From positions 434,001-498,000 of the forward strand of contig JAGVWE010000002.1 in assembly GCA_018304425.1 (NCBI GenBank): a DNA stretch of 64,000 nt, given 5' to 3'. The DNA comes from Candidatus Iainarchaeum sp. (GTDB lineage Archaea > Iainarchaeota > Iainarchaeia > Iainarchaeales > UBA10219). The translations under genes were made by a program, and so were the position numbers. Below the pieces are notes generated by a model. The model was not told the origin of the DNA, did no database searches, and worked only from the letters and a program-made list of their open reading frames with translations. Positions 43,856-51,166 of the stretch are shown here, piece after piece. Position 1 is the first letter of the stretch; each line of letters opens with the position of its first letter.

Positions 43856-44212
43856 ATGCCACGCATCCTGGTCGTCGACGATTCCGGTTACACGCGGAGC
43901 ATGCTCCGTGCCGCCCTCGAAGTCGAGGGCTTCACCGACATCCTAGAGGCCTCCACCGGCAAGGAAGCCATCCAAAAGTATTCCATCAACAAACCCGACC
44001 TGGTGCTATTAGACATCGTCCTCGTCGAAATGGACGGCATCGAGGTCCTCCGCGCCATCAAGAAAATGGACGCCAACGCCAAGGTCATCATCATCAGCGC
44101 CGTCGGCCAGGAAAAATACATCAACGAAGCAAGGGCCCTCGGCGTGCTCGGCTACATCGCCAAACCCTTTTCCCCCAAGGAGCTTATCACCAAAATCCGC
44201 GAAATAATCTGA
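43856..44212 (+). CDS. cheY: CheY-like single-domain response regulator
   Basis: The 118-residue receiver has no output domain. Acidic pair Asp8-Asp9, phospho-acceptor Asp53 (LVLLDIVL), switch Ser81 (IIISAVG), Tyr100 and Lys103 (IAKPF) are all present. It would be phosphorylated by a histidine kinase, perhaps the divergent PAS kinase, and dephosphorylated by the CheC-like protein encoded next. Output could be motility, pilus or another target; no CheA or chemoreceptor gene is seen here. Confidence 0.9.
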   Translation: MPRILVVDDSGYTRSMLRAALEVEGFTDILEASTGKEAIQKYSINKPDLVLLDIVLVEMDGIEVLRAIKKMDANAKVIIISAVGQEKYINEARALGVLGYIAKPFSPKELITKIREII

Positions 44213-44239
44213 ACCCGTTTTCTCCCGCCTTTTCCCGCC

Positions 44240-44884
44240 CTAGAATATCTTTCCCTTCCGCACCAGCATCCGCCGGTCCAGGGCCTCCAGCAGCGCCCGC
44301 AACCCGAGCTCGTCGATGAACAGGATGAACTTGCCTTCGACCTCTTTTTCGCCGGGCAACAGGAAATCCGTTCCAATCACCAGGCCATACTTGATGTCCG
44401 AGTTGATCTGGCCAATCAGTTGCCCGGCGATGGCCGAGGCATCCAGGACGATCTGCGTGTTCTCCGGGGAAAACTTTTCGTCGAAAAAGTTGGCCAACGG
44501 GTTCAGGTACGCGTTGTTGAGGATGTGCGCCAACTCGATGAAGGTGCTGACATCCATTTCCTCGAGCTTCTTTGGCACCCTGCCGGCCTGCTTGTTCATC
44601 AACTCCACCAGAGCCGAAGCGGTTTTCCGCTTGAAGATGATGATGAGCACGGCCTTCTTCTGGCTGAAAATCTGGATGGGCGTGCAGGCCAGCACCTCGT
44701 GGGGGCCGCCCAGGAAAGAGGTTATCCGTTCAATGGGAATCAACTGGATGTAGGGCACGGTCAGCTTGACCGGCCGCCCGATGATGGCCGACAAGGTGTT
44801 GGTCGCCTTGGCCGACCCAAGGTTACTCACTTCCTTGAGCGTGTCCTTTTCCATGGGCGTAAGCCGGATGCTTTCCTCTTCCAT
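44240..44884 (-). CDS. cheC: CheC-like CheY-P phosphatase
   Basis: The 214-residue protein contains one complete CheC active-site motif: Asp-x3-Glu-x2-Asn in DTLKEVSN, then 22 residues to Pro in VKLTVP. The second site is degenerate (STFIELAH, His in place of Asn). CheC proteins dephosphorylate CheY-P. ATG 44884 is used; the long upstream frame overlaps the phosphomutase gene antisense to its own reading and is not coding. It is convergent with cheY. Confidence 0.85.
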   Translation of the reverse strand: MEEESIRLTPMEKDTLKEVSNLGSAKATNTLSAIIGRPVKLTVPYIQLIPIERITSFLGGPHEVLACTPIQIFSQKKAVLIIIFKRKTASALVELMNKQAGRVPKKLEEMDVSTFIELAHILNNAYLNPLANFFDEKFSPENTQIVLDASAIAGQLIGQINSDIKYGLVIGTDFLLPGEKEVEGKFILFIDELGLRALLEALDRRMLVRKGKIF

Positions 44885-44939
44885 GCCCAAAACCTTCGGC
44901 AATACTAGGTTTTCCCGGTTATTAAACCTGCCTTGTTCA

Positions 44940-46328
44940 TTACTCTCTTGCCTTCTCCCACTCCACTTCGGGGAACTCCCGGAGCTTGGCGAACACGGTT
45001 TCCCTGATTTCCGCCAGCTTTTCCTGGGTCTTGGCCTCGAACCGCAACGTGAGATAGGGGTTGGTGTTGCTGGCCCGCACCAGGCCCCAGGCCCCTTCCC
45101 CGAACAACACCCGGATCCCGTCCACGGTGATGGCGGGAAACCGGGCCGCAAAATGGGCCTTTACTCGTTCCACGACTTCGAACTTTTTCTCGTCCGGGCA
45201 CGGCACCTTTATCTCGTGCGTGGCGAACACCCTGGGCAGGCCTTCCAACAACGCCGAAAACGGTTTCCCCTCCCCCTCATAGTACTTGAGGAGCCGCAGC
45301 GCGGCCAACAGCGAGTCGTCGAACCCGTAATAGTCTTCGCGGAAGAACAGGTGCCCCGAAACCTCTCCCCCCAGCAACGCGTTTTCCTCCCGCATCTTCT
45401 GCTTGATGAGGGAGTGCCCGGCCTTCCACACAATGGCCTTGCCCCCATGCGCCTCGATGTCGTCGAACACGTTCTGCGAGCACTTGACTTCGCCCACGAT
45501 TTTCGCGCCCGGGCACCGCTTCAACAAGTCCCGGGCCAGCAACAACAAGAGGTTATCCGCGGTATGCGCTTGCCCCCGCTCGTCGACCACCCCAATCCGG
45601 TCTCCATCGCCGTCAAAGCCCAGGCCCAGCTCCGCCTTCTCCCGCACCACGGCCTCCTTGAGCCAAGCCAGGTTGGCCTCGACTTCTGGGTCGGGCAAGT
45701 GCGTGGGGTAACGGGAGTCCGGCTCGCAAAACAATTCCACGACCTCGCAGCCGGCTGCCCGCAACACCTTCGGGGCATACAAGCCCGCAATGCCGTTGCC
45801 CGCGTCCACGACTACCTTCGTCTTTCGCTTCAGTTTCACGCGTTTCCCGAGTTCCCGGAAATAGTCTTCGGCCACGTCTTTTTCGTCGAGTTCCCCGCTT
45901 CCCACCGCGAACTCCCCTCGTTCCGCGATTCGCCGGATTTCCTGCACGGCCTTCCCGTACACGGGCCGCGCCTCCTTTTCCGTCAACTTGAATCCATTGA
46001 ATTCCTTGGGGTTGTGGCTGCCCGTGACATTCACTCCCCCGTCAAACCCGTAATAGCAGACCGCGAAGTACATCATGGGGCTCAAGCTCAAGCCGATGTT
46101 GGTTGCCTGGCAGCCAGTGTCCCGCAGGCCCCGGATGAAAGCCGGCTTCAATTCCGCGGTGCTCTCCCGGTTGTCGCCGCCCACGCAGATGCGTTTCCCG
46201 CTCAGCCCCTGGATGTAGGTGCCGAACGCTTTTCCCAGCACCTCGGCCCCTTCCGGGGTCAAGTCCTTTCCCACGAGGCCGCGGATGTCGTACTCGCGGA
46301 AGATGTAGGGGTTCAACCTGACAGCCAT
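44940..46328 (-). CDS. Phosphohexomutase (phosphomannomutase/phosphoglucomutase)
   Basis: The 462-residue protein starts PYIFREYDIRG and has the phosphoserine loop VTGSHNPKEFNGFK (Ser104), metal loop GFDGDGDRIGVVDERG, GEVSGHLFF sugar-binding loop and a C-terminal RASNTNPYLTLRFEA phosphate loop. It interconverts hexose 6- and 1-phosphates, feeding GDP-mannose or UDP-glucose synthesis for the glycan genes here. TTTTTAA at 46353-46359 lies 28 nt upstream of ATG 46328, giving a leaderless start. Substrate preference cannot be told. Confidence 0.93.
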   Translation of the reverse strand: MAVRLNPYIFREYDIRGLVGKDLTPEGAEVLGKAFGTYIQGLSGKRICVGGDNRESTAELKPAFIRGLRDTGCQATNIGLSLSPMMYFAVCYYGFDGGVNVTGSHNPKEFNGFKLTEKEARPVYGKAVQEIRRIAERGEFAVGSGELDEKDVAEDYFRELGKRVKLKRKTKVVVDAGNGIAGLYAPKVLRAAGCEVVELFCEPDSRYPTHLPDPEVEANLAWLKEAVVREKAELGLGFDGDGDRIGVVDERGQAHTADNLLLLLARDLLKRCPGAKIVGEVKCSQNVFDDIEAHGGKAIVWKAGHSLIKQKMREENALLGGEVSGHLFFREDYYGFDDSLLAALRLLKYYEGEGKPFSALLEGLPRVFATHEIKVPCPDEKKFEVVERVKAHFAARFPAITVDGIRVLFGEGAWGLVRASNTNPYLTLRFEAKTQEKLAEIRETVFAKLREFPEVEWEKARE

Positions 46329-46352
46329 ATGCCATTAGTCTCCCGGTAAGCC

Positions 46353-46359
46353 TTTTTAA
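46353..46359. promoter_or_regulatory. TATA-like box between phosphomutase gene and RNA candidate
   Basis: TTTTTAA centred at 46356 is 28 nt from minus ATG 46328. On the plus strand it predicts transcription from about 46382, exactly where the foldable RNA candidate begins. Confidence 0.5.
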
Positions 46360-46381
46360 CCCCTCCAAGGGAGGGCATCGT

Positions 46382-46612
46382 AGAAGCAGGTAAGGGTAAA
46401 GTGTTGGAGGGAAAATCGGGGCAGAAAGTCCGAGGAAATTCTGTTACCGGCTTTTTCCGAGGAAAAGGCCGGCCTTGTCTTCCGAAGAAGGCAAGCATGC
46501 ACCCGTGGATGCGCGTTTCCCGCGATTTTTTTCCCTGCTGGGAAAGAGTCCTCCGGGGAGGAACACCCTTCCAACACCGGTAACCCTTACCTCGTTCTCC
46601 CATAAATTTTTT
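46382..46612 (+). ncRNA. Candidate structured non-coding RNA, unidentified
   Basis: About 230 nt without a credible reading frame fold into a closed multi-helix shape. The ends pair over 10 bp (46388-46397 with 46583-46592), then 8 bp (46401-46408 with 46570-46577). Inside are hairpins at 46422-46443 (CAGAA/TTCTG), 46447-46472 (CCGG...CCGG), 46474-46495 (CTTG...CAAG with CGAA loop), a TTCCC-TGCT-GGGAA stem near 46530 and CCTCC/GGAGG near 46551. It starts at the predicted transcription start of the box at 46353 and ends in six Ts (46607-46612). GAAAGTCCG recalls RNase P RNA, but the partner conserved region was not found, so the identity is open. Confidence 0.55.
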
Positions 46613-46655
46613 GCTTCTTCGGAAACCCAACCCCTTTTTATGTAGCAAGACCGGC

Positions 46656-46663
46656 TTTTTTAA
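46656..46663 (+). promoter_or_regulatory. Probable original coaE promoter box
   Basis: TTTTTTAA, centred about 46660, predicts transcription from about 46686, close to ATG 46691 of the duplicated coaE 5' fragment rather than the intact gene at 46888. Confidence 0.5.
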
Positions 46664-46690
46664 TCCTTTCAGGCCCTTTCCTTGATTGGC

Positions 46691-46906
46691 ATGCTTGTAA
46701 TCGGTTTGACTTCTTCGATTGGCTGTGGTCACAGCCTTTTTGCCTTCGGCAAAAAGCCTGGGGAAAAAAGGTGGGCTGAAGCCCACAACAGCCTTTTTGC
46801 CTTCGGCAAAAAGCCTGGGGAAAAACGGGTGCCATACTTTGTATGGCGCGGGCCTTTTCGTTTGGGTGAATGGGGGCGGGTCTTGATATGCTCGTCGTTG
46901 GCTTGA
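46691..46906 (+). pseudogene. Duplicated 5' fragment of coaE interrupted by hairpin cassette
   Basis: The 71-codon frame begins MLVIGLTSSIGCG, nearly identical to the coaE start MLVVGLTSSIGCGKS 197 nt downstream. The first 38 nt match at 33 positions, with 23 consecutive identical bases. After Gly13 the frame enters the repeat cassette and encodes SLFAFGKKPGEKR twice, so no kinase remains. It ends at 46906, 18 nt inside coaE, so a translation-coupled leader peptide is conceivable. It carries the best-placed promoter. Confidence 0.6.
46731..46847. repeat. Hairpin cassette with two 38-nt direct repeats
   Basis: An identical 38-nt unit begins at 46731 and at 46788 (57-nt period). Each contains a hairpin with stem CTTTTTGCC-type arms and loop TTC. 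Between them is GTGGGC-TGAA-GCCCAC (46771-46786), and after them GCCATA-CTTTG-TATGGC (46831-46847). The first hairpin type also occurs at 19272-19296. It separates the duplicated coaE 5' end from the intact gene. Confidence 0.65.
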
Positions 46907-47484
46907 CTTCTTCGATTGGCTGTGGCAAGTCCACGGTCGCGGGCTTCTTTCGGGAGCTGGGCGCCAAGGTCATTGACGCCGACGCCATTGTTTCCCGCCT
47001 CTACCGGGAGGATATAGCCCTCAAGAAGCGGTTGCTGGCCCACTTTGGTTCCGGCATCCTCTGCAAGGGCGGCATCGACCGGAAGGCCTTGGCCGCCATT
47101 GTCTTCAATGACCGCAGCCAACTCGAGGCCTTGAACGCCTTGGTCCACCCCGTTGTTTTGGCGGAAATCAAGGCTGGGCTGGCTTCCACCTGCGGCAAGC
47201 CCCTGGTGGTCTTGGACGTGCCCTTGCTCGTGGAGTCAACCGTGGTCCGCTTGATTGACTGCTTGGTCGTCGTCAAGTGTTCGCCGAGCCAGCAACTCGA
47301 ACGCGTCATGCACCACTTGAACCTCTCCAGGGAAGAGGCCTTGAAGCGCATTTCCGCCCAGCTCCCCTTAAGGGAAAAACTTAAATTAGCCGACTACCTC
47401 ATTGATAACAGTGGTTCCTTGAAGGACACGCGAAAGCAAGTCGAGTTCTTGTTCAACCGGTTCCTGGGGGAGGCCCAAGCATGA
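46888..47484 (+). CDS. coaE: Dephospho-CoA kinase, bacterial type
   Basis: The 198-residue protein has P-loop GLTSSIGCGKST (residues 5-16), VIDADAIVSRLY, IDRKALAAIVFND and LDVPLLVESTVVRLID, standard CoaE motifs. It catalyses ATP-dependent phosphorylation of dephospho-CoA, the last step of CoA synthesis. Archaea commonly use a different, GTP-dependent family, so this suggests gene transfer. ATG 46888 is used; ATG 46870 would add six residues. It overlaps coaD by 4 nt. The normal promoter appears separated from it by the hairpin cassette. Confidence 0.92.
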   Translation: MLVVGLTSSIGCGKSTVAGFFRELGAKVIDADAIVSRLYREDIALKKRLLAHFGSGILCKGGIDRKALAAIVFNDRSQLEALNALVHPVVLAEIKAGLASTCGKPLVVLDVPLLVESTVVRLIDCLVVVKCSPSQQLERVMHHLNLSREEALKRISAQLPLREKLKLADYLIDNSGSLKDTRKQVEFLFNRFLGEAQA

Positions 47485-47972
47485 CGCAGCAGCGCATCGC
47501 CGTTTATCCTGGCACCTTTGACCCCGTCACCTTGGGCCACTTGGATGTCATCCAGCGCGCGCTCAAGCTCTTTGACGGGCTCATCGTGGCCGTGGCCGAT
47601 GGCCCGCACAAGAAACCGTTTTTCCCGCTTTCCGAGCGCCTGGCCATGGTGGAGGAGAGCGTGGCCGGCTTGGACCGCATAACGGTGAAGCCCTTGAAGG
47701 GTTTGCTGGTGGACTTTGCGCGGGAGAACCAGGCCCAGGTCGTGGTCCGCGGCCTGCGGGCAGTTTCTGACTTCGAGGACGAGTTCCAAATGGCTACCGT
47801 GAACCGGCGGCTGGGCCCGGGCCTTGAAACGGTTTTCGTGATGACGTCGGAGAAGTTCTTTTACTTGTCGAGCAGCGTGGTCCGGGAACTCGCGTTCCTG
47901 GGCGGGAACGTCGGGGACTTCGTTCCCGCGCCGGTCGCTGAGCGCCTCAAAAACCGAAGGAAGCAGGTTTAA
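47481..47972 (+). CDS. coaD: Pantetheine-phosphate adenylyltransferase, bacterial type
   Basis: The 163-residue protein, of typical bacterial CoaD length, has AVYPGTFDPVTLGHLDVIQR (T/HxGH nucleotidyltransferase motif), VVVRGLRAVSDFEDEFQMA and FFYLSSSVVRELAFLGGNVG (SSS/TxxR-like motif). It converts 4'-phosphopantetheine and ATP to dephospho-CoA. Coupled to coaE by ATGA overlap, so the last two steps of CoA synthesis are co-expressed. Most archaea have a distinct archaeal-type enzyme, so both genes look acquired. Confidence 0.93.
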   Translation: MTQQRIAVYPGTFDPVTLGHLDVIQRALKLFDGLIVAVADGPHKKPFFPLSERLAMVEESVAGLDRITVKPLKGLLVDFARENQAQVVVRGLRAVSDFEDEFQMATVNRRLGPGLETVFVMTSEKFFYLSSSVVRELAFLGGNVGDFVPAPVAERLKNRRKQV

Positions 47973-48004
47973 ATAGGGGTTCCCCCCCTTACTCGTGCGT
48001 AAAC

Positions 48005-48012
48005 TTTATATA
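48005..48012 (+). promoter_or_regulatory. TATA box TTTATATA of the pilin gene
   Basis: Centred at 48008.5, it predicts transcription from about 48035 and a leader of about 39 nt that carries a strong ribosome binding site, unlike the leaderless genes around it. Confidence 0.6.
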
Positions 48013-48061
48013 CCTCAAAGGTGTTATTGGTAGCATTACAATTCGCCTTTCAGGAACCAAT

Positions 48062-48068
48062 AGGAGGG
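48062..48068 (+). promoter_or_regulatory. Strong Shine-Dalgarno deciding the pilin start
   Basis: AGGAGGG lies 5 nt before ATG 48074 and only 2 nt before ATG 48071, favouring 48074. It is the clearest ribosome binding site in the window and suggests high expression. Confidence 0.6.
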
Positions 48069-48073
48069 ACATG

Positions 48074-48568
48074 ATGGAGCATAGAGGTCAATCAGCGTTG
48101 GAATACTTAATGACCTATGGCTGGGCACTGGTCGTCATCGTGATAGCCGTTGCCGCCTTGGTGATACTACTTAACCCGAGCCAAATACAGGGAAACAGGT
48201 GTGACACAAAACTGGGGCCCTTTGCCTTGTCCGCAGAGTCATCGGTTCTGACAAATAAAGCCACCTTTGTTTTGACAAACGGACTAGGTGTTTCAATAAA
48301 TTATATGGACTTTGAGCTTTCAGGCACAGATAACGGTGCCGCCGAAACCTGGTTTCCGTTCGATACTGCTGGGACCTGTAATGATGCAACGTTAGCCCCT
48401 AATGTTACCGGAAATTATACCTGTAACTTTACCGCAGGCAATACAATAGGTTCGGGCGACCAATACGATATGACGGTCAAATTGCGGTACGCCACGCCAA
48501 ACGTTGGACAAGCAGCAGTAGCTGACCGACCAGTTGTAACAGCCAAGTGCACGGGAAAAGTCGTATAA
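48074..48568 (+). CDS. Pilin-like protein with class III signal peptide
   Basis: The 164-residue protein begins MEHRGQSALEYLMTYGWALV, a textbook class III (archaeal prepilin) signal. A PibD/FlaK-type peptidase would cut after Gly5, exposing QSALEYL and a hydrophobic assembly helix. The rest is beta-rich with four cysteines (CDTKLG, CNDATL, YTCNF, KCTGK) and several N-x-S/T sites. The gene is visibly more AT-rich than neighbours and has a strong ribosome binding site. It is probably the major subunit of a type IV-like pilus assembled by the operon at 49-54 kb. Confidence 0.88.
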   Translation: MEHRGQSALEYLMTYGWALVVIVIAVAALVILLNPSQIQGNRCDTKLGPFALSAESSVLTNKATFVLTNGLGVSINYMDFELSGTDNGAAETWFPFDTAGTCNDATLAPNVTGNYTCNFTAGNTIGSGDQYDMTVKLRYATPNVGQAAVADRPVVTAKCTGKVV

Positions 48569-48584
48569 GCGGCTTATTCCCTCC

Positions 48585-48608
48585 TTTTTTCTTTTTCTTT
48601 TCTTTTTT
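48585..48608 (+). terminator. T-rich terminator after the pilin gene
   Basis: Runs TTTTTT, CTTTTTC, TTTT and CTTTTTT follow the pilin stop by 16 nt without a hairpin, as in archaeal U-tract termination. Confidence 0.65.
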
Positions 48609-48684
48609 CCCGGTCCAGCCCCCGGCCTCTTATCCCATGGCCTTAAAAGCAGTGTGGCCGCGTTCAATATGTTTGAGGGGTTGA

Positions 48685-49249
48685 TTGGGCAAACGCCTAT
48701 TCTTAGTGCTATTACTGGTTCTGGCTGGCCCGTTTAGCCACGCCGCGCTCCTCAACAACGGTTCCTTCGAGGACTGTTCTCCCAACAACTCGTGCGCCGC
48801 GCCCCTGGGCAGCGACTGGGACTACTTGCCAAGCAGTTGCCTGGATGCCAGTTCCGGTTCCGGCTACGCCGTGAAAGACACGGCGTTTGCCAGGCACGCC
48901 ACGGACGGGCAATACTATTTTGGGTTGAACTCCTCCTCTGCAACCTGCACCCTATTCTATGCCCCGTTCCTGAAATATGGGGGAAGAATAGCCTATGATT
49001 TGAACGTCCAACGCCTTGGCAGCTTTGTCGCTCCCATCGTCGATTTCACGTCAAGGGATTCAAACAACTCCTTGCAGTTGGGCCACCAATAAATTGACCA
49101 CTGCCATCAAGCACTTCGCCAATGCCTGGGCCAACGCCCAAAACGCCTTAAAGTACGCCAACAAGGGCGTTAAACAGTCCCTGGACGAGGCCAAGGAAAT
49201 GATTTTGGACGTCGAAGACCAGGAACTCGCAGAAGACGAGCCCACCTAG
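48685..49249 (+). pseudogene. Frameshifted or deleted secreted-protein gene
   Basis: From TTG 48685 (GAGGGG 5 nt upstream) an exported protein starts: KRLFLVLLLVLAGPFSHAAL, then LLNNGSFEDC and a lectin-like beta region. The frame stops at 49092. The next 50 codons in another frame (to 49249), ending with TAIKHFANAWANAQNALKYA and ELAEDEPT, look like a real helical C-terminus. The two parts are joined around 49070-49095, consistent with an internal deletion or frameshift. Alternatively the 135-residue front part is a complete small secreted protein. Confidence 0.5.
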
Positions 49250-49265
49250 TTCCAGCCATTTTCCC

Positions 49266-50276
49266 CTATTTCAGTAGTATGGGTCCGAACACGGTTAGCA
49301 GCGCGGTTCGCACAATGAGGAAGACGCCGAAGGAGGCCAGCAGCAAAAAGGGCAGGTACTTCAATCCCTCTTTTTCTTTGCCCTTGTTGATGACGCCGAG
49401 GGTCATGGCGGAGAAGAGGGCGCCGAAGACGATCATGATTTCGATGAAGAGCACGACGAAGTCCACGGTGATGGTGGACTTGGAGGCTTGCAGCATGGAC
49501 GTGGTAAAGCCGCTCACGCCACCCGTTCCCGCCGGCAGGTTGATGCTGCCCACGTTGGGTTTTTGGGCGGTCATGACTTGGACGATGAAGCTGCTGACCC
49601 CGTAGAGGGCGGGGGCGCCGAACGCCGAGGAAAAGAAGATGAGAATAACGTACGTTGAGACGTCGGCTTGTTCTTCTTCGCGTAACGCGTTTTGCTCGCG
49701 GAGGTTGTTCGACAACTGGATAAGCAGGTCGGAGATTTCCCCGCCAGAGCCGATGCCCCGGGACAACAGCCACACGGTTTGTTCGAGGATCCTTGACTTG
49801 ATGCGGCCCGGCATGCCGTTCAACGCGATTTCAACGGGAACCCCGGACATGATTTCCGTGCTCGACCGCTTCAGCTCCCTTTCCAGGGGCCCGAACTCCG
49901 GCCTAGCCGAGACGATCAAGGCCTTTTCCGTGGTCAACCCCGCGCGGATGTTGGAGGAAATGAGTTGCAGGGCATCCGGGAGGATGCGTTCCACGAACTG
50001 CCCTTTTCCGTCCGCGGAGAGGCTCAGCATCAGGTAGGGCACCACGAGGAAGCCGGCGAAGAAGCCCAGGAACGTGAAAGCGGGGGGGATGTGGAGGAAC
50101 AAGGCCAGCACGGAGGCCACCACCAGGCTGGCGACCAGGGAATAGACCAGGAGGAACCCCACGAACCGCCTTACTTCGAGCCGGACATCCGCGTACAGCA
50201 GTTGCTTGGCGAACGCTTCCCGCATGGGTTTTGGGGCCAGCGATGCCGTGCTTTCATAGAATCCCATTTCCATCAA
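49266..50276 (-). CDS. TadC/PilC-type T2SSF membrane protein
   Basis: The 336-residue protein has two N-terminal helices (about 40-85), a T2SSF helical domain (about 95-195) with FVERILPDALQLISSNIRAG and WLLSRGIGSGGEISDLLIQL, and about four C-terminal helices. T2SSF proteins are the inner-membrane platform on which pilin subunits are assembled. Its start overlaps the upstream T2SSF gene by 4 nt. The two together replace the single FlaJ-like protein of many archaea. Confidence 0.88.
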   Translation of the reverse strand: MMEMGFYESTASLAPKPMREAFAKQLLYADVRLEVRRFVGFLLVYSLVASLVVASVLALFLHIPPAFTFLGFFAGFLVVPYLMLSLSADGKGQFVERILPDALQLISSNIRAGLTTEKALIVSARPEFGPLERELKRSSTEIMSGVPVEIALNGMPGRIKSRILEQTVWLLSRGIGSGGEISDLLIQLSNNLREQNALREEEQADVSTYVILIFFSSAFGAPALYGVSSFIVQVMTAQKPNVGSINLPAGTGGVSGFTTSMLQASKSTITVDFVVLFIEIMIVFGALFSAMTLGVINKGKEKEGLKYLPFLLLASFGVFLIVRTALLTVFGPILLK

Positions 50277-51166
50277 CCCAACAGGTTCGGTCGCTTGCTT
50301 TTCACCATGCCGATGAACATGAACTGCCCGGTCATGACCATGGCGAACAACGCCCAGAAGAACATTTCCGTGACCGGGATCTGGGGGAAGCTCGTCAACA
50401 CGATTAAGAAGGTTATGCCCAGCGCGGGGATGATGACGCCCATCATCATGTACACGAGGGACAACACCTTTAATTGTCCGCCGTACCGCCGCATTTCAAT
50501 GACTTGTTGCCGGGTCAGCGAGTCCACGGACTCCTTTAACACGATGCTCACGTCGGCCCCCGCCTTCATGCCGTTGACCAGCTGCCAGAGCGTCCTCCGC
50601 AAGTGATCCGAGGGATTGTTTTCCGCCATCCGCTCCAAGGCCTCTTTTTCAGGGGTTCCCGTCTGGATTTCTTTCGCGGTGCGGTCGAATTCCTCGCTGA
50701 GCTTCCCATAGTTTCCCTCGGCCACGGTTTTCATGGCGTCGAACAAGCTCACCCCGGACTTGATTTCGATGAGCAAAGTCCTCAACGCGAACACCAGGTT
50801 CTTGTCCAGTTCCCGCACCTTTTTCTTGACCACGATTTTGGGGTACACCAGCAACTGCACCAGCACCATGAACCCGAAGACGAGGCCCAGCGCGAGTCCA
50901 GCCGGCACGGCCTTGCCGGGGTCCACGGCTCTCACCAGCACATAGCCGATGAGGGAGAAGAACACCGCGTAGAACAGGAACAACCACGTGGTTATCGCCA
51001 AATACTCGGTGTCGTCGATGTCCAGTCCTGCCTGGACCAACTCGACTCGGAGCATGGGGTTGGCGCTGGCCAGCGCCGAGCCAAACCCGTAAAAGGGCTT
51101 GGCCAACAGCCTCGCCAGGGGCAGGGGAAACGGGCAGGCCGGCAGCTTGATGGGCGTTCCAGGCAT
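50273..51166 (-). CDS. TadB/PilC-type T2SSF membrane protein
   Basis: The 297-residue protein has helices around 55-105, a T2SSF domain (about 120-230) with LDKNLVFALRTLLIEIKSGV and LRRTLWQLVNGMKAGADVSI, and C-terminal helices to 288. The ATPase stop directly precedes its ATG. Paired with the next T2SSF protein it should form the membrane platform of a Tad-like or archaeal type IV pilus machine. Confidence 0.88.
   Translation of the reverse strand: MPGTPIKLPACPFPLPLARLLAKPFYGFGSALASANPMLRVELVQAGLDIDDTEYLAITTWLFLFYAVFFSLIGYVLVRAVDPGKAVPAGLALGLVFGFMVLVQLLVYPKIVVKKKVRELDKNLVFALRTLLIEIKSGVSLFDAMKTVAEGNYGKLSEEFDRTAKEIQTGTPEKEALERMAENNPSDHLRRTLWQLVNGMKAGADVSIVLKESVDSLTRQQVIEMRRYGGQLKVLSLVYMMMGVIIPALGITFLIVLTSFPQIPVTEMFFWALFAMVMTGQFMFIGMVKSKRPNLLG

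Noticed and set aside
44885-45151. Long N-terminal extension of the CheC gene
   Set aside because: The added residues are Pro/Ser/Arg-rich shadow of the phosphomutase gene; CheC motifs begin after ATG 44884.
46382-46612. RNase P RNA or SRP RNA assignment
   Set aside because: Only GAAAGTCCG resembles RNase P; I could not place the partner conserved region, and SRP S-domain motifs were not seen. Left as unidentified.
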